Notes under the pieces: generated by a model | What the model was told of the DNA's origin: nothing | What the model saw: only the letters and a program-made list of their open reading frames with translations | Databases searched by the model: none | Shown here: positions 1 to 5,197 of the stretch, piece by piece | Layout: the number at the start of each line of letters is the position of its first letter | How positions within the stretch are numbered: the stretch's first letter is position 1 | Source of the DNA: Pseudomonadota bacterium | GTDB lineage: Bacteria; Pseudomonadota; Alphaproteobacteria; Rhizobiales; Xanthobacteraceae | Direction of reading: 5' to 3' | Length of the DNA stretch: 5,235 nucleotides | NCBI GenBank assembly: GCA_023387555.1 | Contig: JAEWHY010000567.1 | Span: forward strand, 1-5,235 | Position numbers and translations under genes: made by a program

Positions 1-1
1 C

Positions 2-574
2 GGAACGGCACGGGCGCAGCAGGGGCCCGCGCTGCCGCCAACCGGGCACCAGACCGAGCCGGTCGATCTCAACGAGGGCAAGAGCCCAGCGGAATTGTTC
101 AAGGCCGGTTGCGCGGTCTGCCACCAGAGCGCGGCCGGGCTCGCCAAGGGCCGGCGCGAAGGCGAACTGGTCGGCTTCCTGCGGCAGCATTACACGTCAA
201 GCGTGCAGCATGCTGGCATGCTCGCCGGCTTCCTGGCGGCCGCCGGCCGCGGCGCGCCAGCGGTGGCTGCCCCGACCCGGCAGGCCCCGGTCGAACGGCC
301 GCCGGCACCGGTTGGCCGCAGGACCCCGGACGACGATCGCAAGGAAGCAGCACGGCCGGCTCTGCCAGAGCCCGCCAGCAGACGCAAGCCTCCGGCCGCA
401 GCAGCGCCGGTGAGGACACCGCCGCCCGTGGCGGCAGCGGCGGAGGCGGCTCCGGAACCTGAAGCCGAGGCTTCGGCAGAACCGAGCGCGACCGCCAGTT
501 CGCCGGCTCCGGCTCCGGCACCTGCACCGGCTCCGGTCGAACAGAAGCCGCCACCCCCGGAAATTCCGCTCTGA
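2..574 (+). CDS. Cytochrome c-like CxxCH protein with Pro/Ala-rich C-terminal tail (5' end missing)
   Basis: The reading frame is open from the window edge to a TGA at 572-574, so the true start lies upstream; 190 residues are visible. Visible residues 37-41 are CAVCH, the c-type haem attachment motif, followed by a short helical stretch containing FLRQHYTS (about 59-66) that looks like the rest of a small cytochrome-type fold. From about residue 84 to the end the protein is almost only Pro, Ala, Glu and Arg, including a run of alternating Ala-Pro encoded by a GCTCCG-type repeat near 503-535. A c-type haem site implies export, so a signal peptide is expected in the missing part. I see no convincing distal Met ligand; the Met in the AGMLAGF stretch is the only nearby candidate, so redox function is uncertain. 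The gene is convergent with rplI. Similar small CxxCH proteins are common hypotheticals in Bradyrhizobium relatives (recalled, not searched). A TTG at 95 could be misread as a start, but it would cut into the domain. Confidence 0.72.
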   Translation, partial: GTARAQQGPALPPTGHQTEPVDLNEGKSPAELFKAGCAVCHQSAAGLAKGRREGELVGFLRQHYTSSVQHAGMLAGFLAAAGRGAPAVAAPTRQAPVERPPAPVGRRTPDDDRKEAARPALPEPASRRKPPAAAAPVRTPPPVAAAAEAAPEPEAEASAEPSATASSPAPAPAPAPAPVEQKPPPPEIPL

Positions 575-595
575 AGAAATTCCACTCCGAATACG

Positions 596-622
596 TTCAG
601 GCCCGGCATTGCCGGGCCTGAA
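596..622. terminator. Strong hairpin between convergent genes, probable terminator
   Basis: A perfect 12-bp inverted repeat (596-607 pairs with 611-622, 3-nt loop ATT) is mostly G+C. It lies 21 nt after the stop of the haem-motif gene and 19 nt beyond the rplI stop on the other strand. On the plus strand it is followed by a short, interrupted T-rich stretch (TTGTTTCC), so termination is best supported for the plus-strand gene. On the minus strand the following bases are CGTATTC, which is poor for intrinsic termination, although the hairpin could still define the rplI mRNA 3' end. Confidence 0.82.
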
Positions 623-641
623 TTGTTTCCAGAGGGTCGTG

Positions 642-1244
642 TCAGGCCTGTTCGGCGGACTCGGTGTCTTCGTCCTCGCCGTGCTGGGCCTCCGGCTCGA
701 AGAAGGTTTCGGCCGCGGCCGCTGCCGCCGCGCGCTCTTCCTCGGCTTCGTCACGACGCATCGTGACGTCCTCGCCGCGCTTCACGCGTTCGGCCTCGTC
801 GGCGTTACGCGCCACCACGATGGCGACTCTGACCTCGACTTCCGGATGCAGCGAGATCTCGACATTGTGCTTGCCGATCGTCTTGATCGGCGCGTTCAGC
901 GCGACCTGGCTGCGGGCAATCGAGAAGCCGCCGGCGGTGACCAGGTCGGCAATGTCACGGGCCGAAACCGAACCGTAGAGCTGCCCGGATTCGGAGGCCT
1001 GGCGCAGCGCGACGAAGTTCTGGCCGTCCAGCTTGCTGCCAATCTTCTGGGCTTCGCCGCGGTTCTCGAGGTTCTTGGCCTCGAGATCCTTGCGCATGCC
1101 CTCGAAGCGCTCCTTGTTGGCCTTGGTGGCGCGAAGCGCCTTGCCCTTGGGCAACAGGAAATTGCGGGCAAAGCCGTCCTTTACACGCACGGTCTCGCCC
1201 ATCTGGCCGAGCTTTGCGACGCGTTCGAGCAGAATCACTTCCAT
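642..1244 (-). CDS. rplI: 50S ribosomal protein L9
   Basis: L9 binds 23S rRNA near the base of the L1 stalk and affects frame maintenance. The 200-residue product begins MEVILLERVAKLG and carries the L9 signature in residues 13-40 (GQMGETVRVKDGFARNFLLP region). The N domain is about 1-50, the linker helix about 45-75, and the C domain about 76-148. I chose the ATG at 1244-1242: an AAGGAG at 1258-1253 lies 8 nt upstream, and the family starts MEVILLERV. A GTG at 1253 would add three residues but overlaps that Shine-Dalgarno. The protein is about 50 residues longer than E. coli L9 (149 aa). The extra tail (about 149-200) is charged, with seven consecutive Ala (172-178) and an acidic end rich in Glu/Asp; extended L9 tails are common in alphaproteobacteria. 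It lies 44 nt after the DUF2232 gene and probably shares its transcript. dnaB often follows rplI in relatives but does not here. Confidence 0.97.
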   Translation of the reverse strand: MEVILLERVAKLGQMGETVRVKDGFARNFLLPKGKALRATKANKERFEGMRKDLEAKNLENRGEAQKIGSKLDGQNFVALRQASESGQLYGSVSARDIADLVTAGGFSIARSQVALNAPIKTIGKHNVEISLHPEVEVRVAIVVARNADEAERVKRGEDVTMRRDEAEEERAAAAAAAETFFEPEAQHGEDEDTESAEQA

Positions 1245-1252
1245 GACAGTCA

Positions 1253-1258
1253 CTCCTT
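1253..1258 (-). promoter_or_regulatory. Shine-Dalgarno of rplI
   Basis: On the minus strand AAGGAG ends 8 nt before the ATG at 1244. This fixes the rplI start at that ATG and rules against the in-frame GTG whose first base is the last base of this site. Confidence 0.85.
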
Positions 1259-1288
1259 CAATGATGTTGTCTGTGTCTTGGTTTCATT

Positions 1289-2233
1289 TCACGTGATTGC
1301 GGGCGGCGTGGCCGCAGCACTCTTGCGAAAATCGAAAATCGTGTCGGCCAGGCCGAGCATGGTCATGAAGAAGACCGGCCAGACCGCTGCCATCACGACG
1401 AAATAGGCTCCGGTCAGCACCAGCGGACGGATGCCGAGGTTGCGCGTGATCTCGTGCAGCACCGCAAAGCCGAGCATCGCATAGGCGATGATGAAGGCGC
1501 CGGAGACGATGCCGCCGATCATGCCCAGCGTGTCCGGCATGAACCACAATGCGAGGGCGACCGCGAAGGCGGCCGGCGCGAGCTTCGGAAAGCGCAAGGC
1601 CGAGAGGCTGGGCCAGGGCCGCCGCAGGCGCCCGGACAGACCCGCGGCACGGCCCGCCGCATAGAGGTTGAGCACATAGGCGAGGGTGATCATGGCCGCG
1701 GTCGCGGGCGGAACGAAGCTGGCGATCAGTTCGCCGACGCGTCTGACGTCCATCTTGGTGAAATCGGGTGCGGAAGCGCCATATTCCGTGGCGACGCGTT
1801 CGAGCGCGATCTTCAGCGCGATCTGGAACTGCTCTTCGTCGATGCGCACGTTCCACATCACGATGGTGACGATGACGGCCGCGATCACGGCGCACCAGAT
1901 CACGAGGCGCCCGACCGGGTACCATTCGACATGGCCGTCGGCATCGGTGCGCGCGAGCAGCGCGAGGTAGCCGAGCCACCATGCCGGCAAGCCTGCGCCC
2001 ACCAGATAGATCGCAATCCAGAGCGGTTCACCGAAGACGATGGCGAGTGCGAGCGCAGCGGCGGCAGCGCCAAACAGCGCGGCCCAATGCGTCCAGCCCA
2101 CTGCCACGATCAGGATCGGCAGCGGCGCCAGCAGCACAAGCATGAGGGAGAGGGGAGAGCGCGATGCCATCGTCGCCATCAGCAAGGCTGATGCGGCACC
2201 TGCACCCAGACCGATCAATGCCGTCGGCATCAT
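1289..2233 (-). CDS. DUF2232 (YybS-like) multi-pass membrane protein
   Basis: The product of 314 residues is very hydrophobic and looks like an inner-membrane protein with about eight or nine spans, near residues 3-23, 27-47, 49-67, 70-90, 108-127, 172-193, 218-235, 236-258 and 268-292. A polar loop at about 129-170 (includes NVRIDEEQFQ) separates the early and late spans. I assign it to DUF2232 by its overall pattern and its place between rpsR and rplI; the Bacillus member YybS also sits near rplI (family knowledge). Molecular function is unknown. The start is ambiguous: ATGs at 2233 and 2230 are adjacent and a TTG lies at 2239; I prefer ATG 2233, with a weak GGGA-containing purine stretch at 2247-2244. 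It lies downstream of the rpsR terminator, so it needs read-through or its own promoter. A transporter-like role is possible, but no catalytic or substrate motif is visible. Confidence 0.85.
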   Translation of the reverse strand: MMPTALIGLGAGAASALLMATMASRSPLSLMLVLLAPLPILIVAVGWTHWAALFGAAAAALALAIVFGEPLWIAIYLVGAGLPAWWLGYLALLARTDADGHVEWYPVGRLVIWCAVIAAVIVTIVMWNVRIDEEQFQIALKIALERVATEYGASAPDFTKMDVRRVGELIASFVPPATAAMITLAYVLNLYAAGRAAGLSGRLRRPWPSLSALRFPKLAPAAFAVALALWFMPDTLGMIGGIVSGAFIIAYAMLGFAVLHEITRNLGIRPLVLTGAYFVVMAAVWPVFFMTMLGLADTIFDFRKSAAATPPAIT

Positions 2234-2335
2234 GTTCAAGCTGTCCCGCCTGTTCAGCGGTTAGAGGCAGTTCGCGCGCTTGCGTGTCTGCCCCAACCAT
2301 CGGCGCCCGGATCGCTCCGGCCGCCTCGAATCTTC

Positions 2336-2365
2336 AAAAAAAGCACTCCGGGATCCCCGGAGTGC
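2336..2365 (-). terminator. Factor-independent terminator after rpsR
   Basis: Read on the minus strand, a perfect 10-bp GC-rich stem (2365-2356 with 2352-2343, 3-nt loop) is followed directly by seven T residues (2342-2336). It begins 21 nt after the rpsR stop. This is a textbook intrinsic terminator and is the clearest one in the window. It lies in the 153-bp gap before the DUF2232 gene. The rest of that gap (2234-2335) shows no promoter that I can defend. Confidence 0.93.
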
Positions 2366-2386
2366 AACCGGTGCAATCGTGCGATC

Positions 2387-2635
2387 TTACTTGATCACGT
2401 AGGGCAGCAGACCGAGGAAGCGGGCGCGCTTGATCGCCTGGGCGAGTTCGCGCTGCTTCTTGGCAGAAACCGCGGTGATGCGGCTCGGCACGATCTTGCC
2501 GCGCTCGGAGACGTAGCGCTGCAGCAGCTTCACGTCCTTGTAGTCGATCTTCGGCGCATTGGCGCCAGAGAACGGGCAGGTCTTACGACGACGGAAGAAC
2601 GGACGGCGACCGCCGCCACCACCAGACATCGACAT
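2387..2635 (-). CDS. rpsR: 30S ribosomal protein S18
   Basis: S18 forms a heterodimer with S6 on the platform of the small subunit and contacts central-domain 16S rRNA. The 82-residue product contains the hallmark segments RRPFFRRRKTCPF (10-22), NAPKIDYKD (27-34), and SRITAVSAKKQRELAQAIKR (51-70), and it ends LLPYVIK. The start is ATG 2635, with GGAG at 2647-2644 located inside the end of rpsF, 8 nt upstream. A TTG at 2641 overlaps the rpsF stop, and an ATG at 2629 would also be in frame; spacing favours 2635. The N-terminus has five consecutive Gly before the conserved core, a local peculiarity. Only 2 nt separate it from the rpsF stop, so translational coupling is likely, and a strong terminator follows. 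Confidence 0.97.
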   Translation of the reverse strand: MSMSGGGGGRRPFFRRRKTCPFSGANAPKIDYKDVKLLQRYVSERGKIVPSRITAVSAKKQRELAQAIKRARFLGLLPYVIK

Positions 2636-2637
2636 GA

Positions 2638-3141
2638 TCAATTCTCCGTCACGTTGGTTGAGGCTGCCGCTTCATCGCGGCTGCCGCGATCGTCGCGGTC
2701 GCGGCGCGGGCCCCGATCACGATCGCCAAAACGTCCGCCGCCGCCGAAGCCGCCGCCGCCGAATCCGCCACCAAAGCCGCCGCCGAAGCCACGGCCTTCA
2801 CGCTCGCGGTCGTCACGCTCGGCCTTGCGCATCATCGCGGACGGGCCTTCCTCGAGTTCGTCGACGCGAATCGTCAGATAGCGCAGCACGTCTTCCGACA
2901 AGCGCTCCTGACGCTCGATCTCGGCGATCGCCGCAGGCGACACGTCGAGGTTCATCAGCGTGAAATGCGCCTTGCGGTTCTTGTTCATGCGGTAGGTCAG
3001 GGACTTCACGCCCCAATATTCGGTCTTGGTGACCTTGCCACCGGCGCCCTCGACGATCGCCTTGAACTGGTTGGTCAGGTCGTCGACCTGCTGTGCGCTC
3101 GCGTCCTGACGCGCGAGAAATACATGCTCGTAAAGCGGCAT
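2638..3141 (-). CDS. rpsF: 30S ribosomal protein S6 with glycine/phenylalanine-rich tail
   Basis: S6 pairs with S18 and binds 16S rRNA helices 22-23. Of 167 residues, about 1-100 form the S6 fold (starts MPLYEHVFLARQD; EYWGVKSLTYRMNKNRKAHF at 41-60; DVLRYLTIRVDE at 84-95). The tail at about 101-167 is unusual in composition: charged Arg/Asp/Glu, then four tandem Phe-Gly units (119-136, FGGG or FGGGG), then an Arg/Asp-rich part and a polar end. Extended S6 tails occur in many alphaproteobacteria. The start is ATG 3141 with an AGAAGGAAGG purine tract at 3155-3146. The same frame stays open upstream, antisense to fabD, but the S6 N-terminus and Shine-Dalgarno fix the start. It is the first gene of the rpsF-rpsR unit and has a leader of about 200 nt from the predicted promoter. 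Confidence 0.97.
   Translation of the reverse strand: MPLYEHVFLARQDASAQQVDDLTNQFKAIVEGAGGKVTKTEYWGVKSLTYRMNKNRKAHFTLMNLDVSPAAIAEIERQERLSEDVLRYLTIRVDELEEGPSAMMRKAERDDREREGRGFGGGFGGGFGGGGFGGGGRFGDRDRGPRRDRDDRGSRDEAAASTNVTEN
2734..2787 (-). repeat. Short tandem repeat coding FGGG/FGGGG units in rpsF
   Basis: The plus strand here shows imperfect tandem copies of a 12-15 bp unit of the CCGCCGCCGAA type. It encodes four Phe-Gly units at S6 residues 119-136. Copy number could vary between strains through slippage; this is inference. Confidence 0.85.
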
Positions 3142-3159
3142 TATGCCTTCCTTCTGTTG

Positions 3160-3173
3160 GCGCTGTCCGGCGC
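3160..3173 (-). promoter_or_regulatory. Small hairpin just before the rpsF Shine-Dalgarno
   Basis: In the rpsF mRNA sense, GCGC-CGGACA-GCGC can form a 4-bp stem with a loop that contains CCGG context. It could be extended by two U-A pairs across a bulged C. It ends 4 nt before the AGAAGGAAGG ribosome-binding tract. S6:S18 complexes are known to repress their own mRNA through a CCG-containing leader motif in several bacterial phyla, so this is a plausible but unproven site. Confidence 0.3.
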
Positions 3174-3195
3174 AAAGCCCAAGCGAGACTTCGAA

Positions 3196-3229
3196 AAGGT
3201 GCGGACCTTGGGAGGTACAGGACCTTCGG
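3196..3229. repeat. Two tandem hairpin-forming repeats in the rpsF leader
   Basis: Two adjacent units, AGGTGCGGACCTTGGG (3197-3212) and AGGTACAGGACCTTCGG (3213-3229), share the pattern AGGT-N(4-5)-ACCTT. Each is a small dyad: AAGGT pairs with ACCTT at 3196-3209, and AGGT with ACCT at 3213-3225. They lie in the untranslated leader of rpsF, 55-90 nt before its start. A third partial copy is at 3345-3361, overlapping the rpsF -10 element. Confidence 0.6.
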
Positions 3230-3345
3230 AAAGGCTCGATGCTCTGGTTGGCGGGGACACGGGACAACGGGCCGACTGGCCCTGCCGCAGCGCGGTACGC
3301 TGTGACCGTCCGTTCAGCCCCCGGCCGGGACGAGCGGAAGCGGGG

Positions 3346-3373
3346 GTTATAGGACCTTTGGGCGGGAAGGCAA
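3346..3373 (-). promoter_or_regulatory. Promoter of rpsF-rpsR
   Basis: On the minus strand TTGCCT (3373-3368) and TATAAC (3351-3346) are separated by 16 nt. This matches the housekeeping sigma pattern, including the CTTG-type -35 favoured in alphaproteobacteria. Transcription would start near 3339, giving a leader of roughly 200 nt before rpsF, long enough to hold regulatory RNA structure. No experimental support is available from the sequence alone. Confidence 0.65.
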
Positions 3374-3394
3374 GACGAAACCGGCCCTCGCAGC

Positions 3395-3420
3395 TTGACT
3401 TGCGGGGGCCCGCATAGTCT
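3395..3420 (+). promoter_or_regulatory. Candidate promoter of fabD-fabG
   Basis: A good -35 box, TTGACT (3395-3400), is followed by a weak -10 region; TAGTCT (3415-3420) is only 14 nt away, and TCTTTC (3418-3423) has standard spacing but a poor match. The spacer holds a TGCGGG/CCCGCA inverted repeat (3401-3414). The -35 is 21 bp from the -35 of the divergent rpsF promoter, so the two would be back to back. Confidence 0.4.
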
Positions 3421-3423
3421 TTC

Positions 3424-3445
3424 GGCCCGGATTTTAGTCCGGGCC
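3424..3445. promoter_or_regulatory. Perfect 8-bp dyad ahead of fabD (operator or leader hairpin)
   Basis: GGCCCGGA (3424-3431) and TCCGGGCC (3438-3445) form a perfect inverted repeat around the 6-nt centre TTTTAG. It lies 19 nt before the fabD Shine-Dalgarno and at or just after the expected transcription start. No T-tract follows, so it is not an intrinsic terminator. It could be a protein-binding site or a 5' mRNA hairpin; the regulator, if any, is unknown. Confidence 0.5.
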
Positions 3446-3464
3446 ACAGCGCCCGCAAAGCGTC

Positions 3465-3470
3465 GAGGGG
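3465..3470 (+). promoter_or_regulatory. Shine-Dalgarno of fabD
   Basis: GAGGGG ends 5 nt before the GTG at 3476 (7 nt if GAGG is counted). It supports the GTG as start, in agreement with the family N-terminus. Confidence 0.7.
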
Positions 3471-3475
3471 CATCT

Positions 3476-4420
3476 GTGACGGCGGCATTCGTTTTTCCGG
3501 GGCAGGGCAGCCAGACCGTCGGCATGGGCAAGGCGCTTGCCGAGGCATTTCCCGCCGCCCGGGCGGTTTTCGACGAGGTCGATGCGGCGCTCGGCGAGAA
3601 ATTGTCCGCGGTCATGTGGGAAGGTCCGGCGGACCGCCTGACCCTGACCGAGAACGCGCAGCCGGCGCTGATGGCGGTGTCGCTGGCCGCCATGCGGGTC
3701 CTGGAGACCGAGGCCGGTTTCGATCTGAAGCGCGATGTGAAATTCGTCGCCGGGCATTCGCTCGGGGAATATTCGGCGCTGGCTGCGGCCGGTGCCTTCA
3801 CCATTGGCGACGCCGCGCGGCTGCTGCGGATTCGCGGCAATGCGATGCAGAAGGCGGTGCCGGTCGGCGAGGGGGCGATGGCCGCCTTGCTGGGGCTGTC
3901 CTTCGAGGACGCGGCTGCGGTCGCGGCGGAAGCGGCGCAGGGCCAGGTCTGCCAGGCCGCCAATGACAACGGCGGCGGGCAGGTGGTGGTATCGGGCAAC
4001 AAGGCCGCGGTCGAACGCGCGGTCGAGATCGCCAAGGACAAGGGCGCCAAGCGCGCGATGCTGCTGCCGGTGTCCGCGCCGTTCCATTGCGCGCTGATGC
4101 AGCCGGCCGCCGACGCCATGGCCGAGGCGCTGGCCAAAACCGATGTGAGGGCCCCGGCCGTGCCACTGGTCGCCAATGTGCTGGCGCAGCCGATCGAGGA
4201 TCCGCAGGAGATCGTGCGCCGCCTCGTCGAGCAGGTGACGGGCACGGTGCGCTGGCGCGAATGCGTGGAGACGATGGCCGCCGCGGGCGTCACCCAATTC
4301 TACGAGGTCGGCTCCGGCAAGGTGCTGACCGGGCTTTTGAAGCGTATCGCATCCGGTGCAACCGGCTCCGCGATCGGGACGCCGGACGATGTCGCGGCGT
4401 TCAGGGCCGCACGCGGCTGA
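3476..4420 (+). CDS. fabD: Malonyl-CoA:ACP transacylase
   Basis: FabD moves the malonyl group from CoA to acyl carrier protein in the cytoplasm, supplying the extender unit for type II fatty-acid synthesis. The 314-residue product has the usual family length. It shows FPGQGSQ at 7-13, the nucleophile motif GHSLGEYSA at 93-101 with Ser95, the substrate-carboxylate Arg120 in RIRGNAMQ, and the catalytic His204 in APFHC. Gln253 in VEQVTGTVRW matches the conserved glutamine that E. coli has at 250. I chose GTG 3476 because it gives MTAAFVFPGQGSQ and follows GAGGGG; the frame is open further upstream to a TTG at 3395, which lies in the promoter candidate. It is first of a fabD-fabG unit, 39 nt ahead of fabG, and is transcribed divergently from rpsF. 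All active-site residues appear intact. Confidence 0.97.
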   Translation: MTAAFVFPGQGSQTVGMGKALAEAFPAARAVFDEVDAALGEKLSAVMWEGPADRLTLTENAQPALMAVSLAAMRVLETEAGFDLKRDVKFVAGHSLGEYSALAAAGAFTIGDAARLLRIRGNAMQKAVPVGEGAMAALLGLSFEDAAAVAAEAAQGQVCQAANDNGGGQVVVSGNKAAVERAVEIAKDKGAKRAMLLPVSAPFHCALMQPAADAMAEALAKTDVRAPAVPLVANVLAQPIEDPQEIVRRLVEQVTGTVRWRECVETMAAAGVTQFYEVGSGKVLTGLLKRIASGATGSAIGTPDDVAAFRAARG

Positions 4421-4447
4421 CAGCAAAGCGATCAGAGGCAAGCGTTT

Positions 4448-4454
4448 AGAGGAG
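4448..4454 (+). promoter_or_regulatory. Shine-Dalgarno of fabG
   Basis: AGAGGAG ends 5 nt before the ATG at 4460. An in-frame GTG at 4454 begins on the last base of this site, so it is a less likely start. Confidence 0.8.
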
Positions 4455-4459
4455 TGACG

Positions 4460-5197
4460 ATGTTCGATCTGACCGGAAAGACCGCATTGGTGACAGGGGC
4501 GACCGGCGGCATCGGCGGCGCCATCGCGCGGGCGCTTCACAAGCAGGGCGCGACAGTCGCGGTCTCGGGCACGCGTCGTGAGGTGTTGGATCAATTTGCC
4601 GCAGAGCTCAAGGAGCGCGTGCACGTGCTGCCGTGCGATCTGTCCGACAAGGACCAGGTCGAGGCGCTGGTGCCGCAGGCCGAAGAGGCCATGGGCAAGC
4701 TCGACATCCTGGTCGCCAATGCGGGAATCACCCGCGACAATCTGTTCGTGCAGTTGCGCGACGAGGATTGGGACACGGTCATCAACGTCAATCTGACCGC
4801 GACCTTCCGCCTGTCGCGTGCGGCCATGAAGACCATGATGCGCCGCCGCTTCGGGCGCATCATCGGCATCACCTCGGTGGTCGGCGTCACCGGCAATCCG
4901 GGGCAGGGCAATTACACCGCGGCCAAGGCGGGCATGATCGGCATGATGAAGTCGATCGGCAAGGAATACGCCCGGCGCGGCGTCACCGCCAATTGCGTCG
5001 CACCCGGCTTCATCGCGACCCCGATGACCGACAAGCTGAACGAGAAGCAGCGCGAGGCCATCCTGCAGATGGTGCCATCGGCGCGACTCGGGACCCCGGA
5101 CGACATCGCCGCGGCGGTGGTCTACCTCGCCTCCGACGAGGCGTCATATGTGACCGGCCAGACGCTGCATGTGAACGGCGGAATGGCGATGATCTAA
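4460..5197 (+). CDS. fabG: 3-oxoacyl-ACP reductase
   Basis: FabG reduces 3-oxoacyl-ACP to 3-hydroxyacyl-ACP with NADPH, the first reductive step in each elongation cycle. The 245-residue product is a classical short-chain dehydrogenase: cofactor-binding TGATGGIG at 12-19, Asp60 in CDL, NAG at 87-89, and the catalytic set Asn111, Ser139, Tyr152 and Lys156 (YTAAK). PGFIATPMT at 182-190 and the C-terminal VTGQTLHVNGGM (231-242) are typical of FabG rather than of other SDR enzymes. Arg39-Arg40 after the second strand fits NADPH preference (inference). The start ATG 4460 follows AGAGGAG. Position after fabD matches the conserved fabD-fabG-acpP-fabF cluster, although acpP is outside the window. Another SDR substrate is possible in principle, but context and length strongly favour FabG. 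Confidence 0.97.
   Translation: MFDLTGKTALVTGATGGIGGAIARALHKQGATVAVSGTRREVLDQFAAELKERVHVLPCDLSDKDQVEALVPQAEEAMGKLDILVANAGITRDNLFVQLRDEDWDTVINVNLTATFRLSRAAMKTMMRRRFGRIIGITSVVGVTGNPGQGNYTAAKAGMIGMMKSIGKEYARRGVTANCVAPGFIATPMTDKLNEKQREAILQMVPSARLGTPDDIAAAVVYLASDEASYVTGQTLHVNGGMAMI

Noticed and set aside
503..535. GCTCCG-type tandem repeat as a CRISPR-like or mobile repeat
   Set aside because: It is a short coding low-complexity repeat that specifies Ala-Pro, without spacers or flanking structure.
190..609. Minus-strand frames opposite the haem-motif gene with Gly/Ala-rich sequence
   Set aside because: They are complements of the Pro/Ala-coding repeat. The plus-strand CxxCH protein with a terminator after it explains the region better.
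609..1406. 265-codon plus-strand frame opposite rplI
   Set aside because: rplI is unmistakable on the minus strand; this frame begins inside the terminator hairpin and has no supporting ribosome-binding site or domain.
1454..2191. 245-codon plus-strand frame opposite the DUF2232 gene
   Set aside because: It is rich in Arg, Asp and His, shows no domain, and lies opposite a coherent membrane protein. It is a shadow frame.
2240..2335. Possible promoter for DUF2232-rplI (TTGAAG just after the terminator T-tract on the minus strand)
   Set aside because: At 17-nt spacing the -10 would be CGATCC, a poor match; not enough to call.
3142..4293. Long open frame on the minus strand antisense to fabD, in frame with rpsF, that would give a 551-residue fusion with S6
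   Set aside because: It is an effect of GC-rich codon use opposite fabD. The S6 N-terminus, the Shine-Dalgarno at 3155-3146 and the promoter at 3373-3346 place the real start at 3141.
3434..4624. 396-codon open frame on the minus strand opposite fabD and the start of fabG
   Set aside because: Composition is Arg/His/Gly-rich with no recognisable domain, and it covers two clear genes on the other strand. It is a shadow frame.
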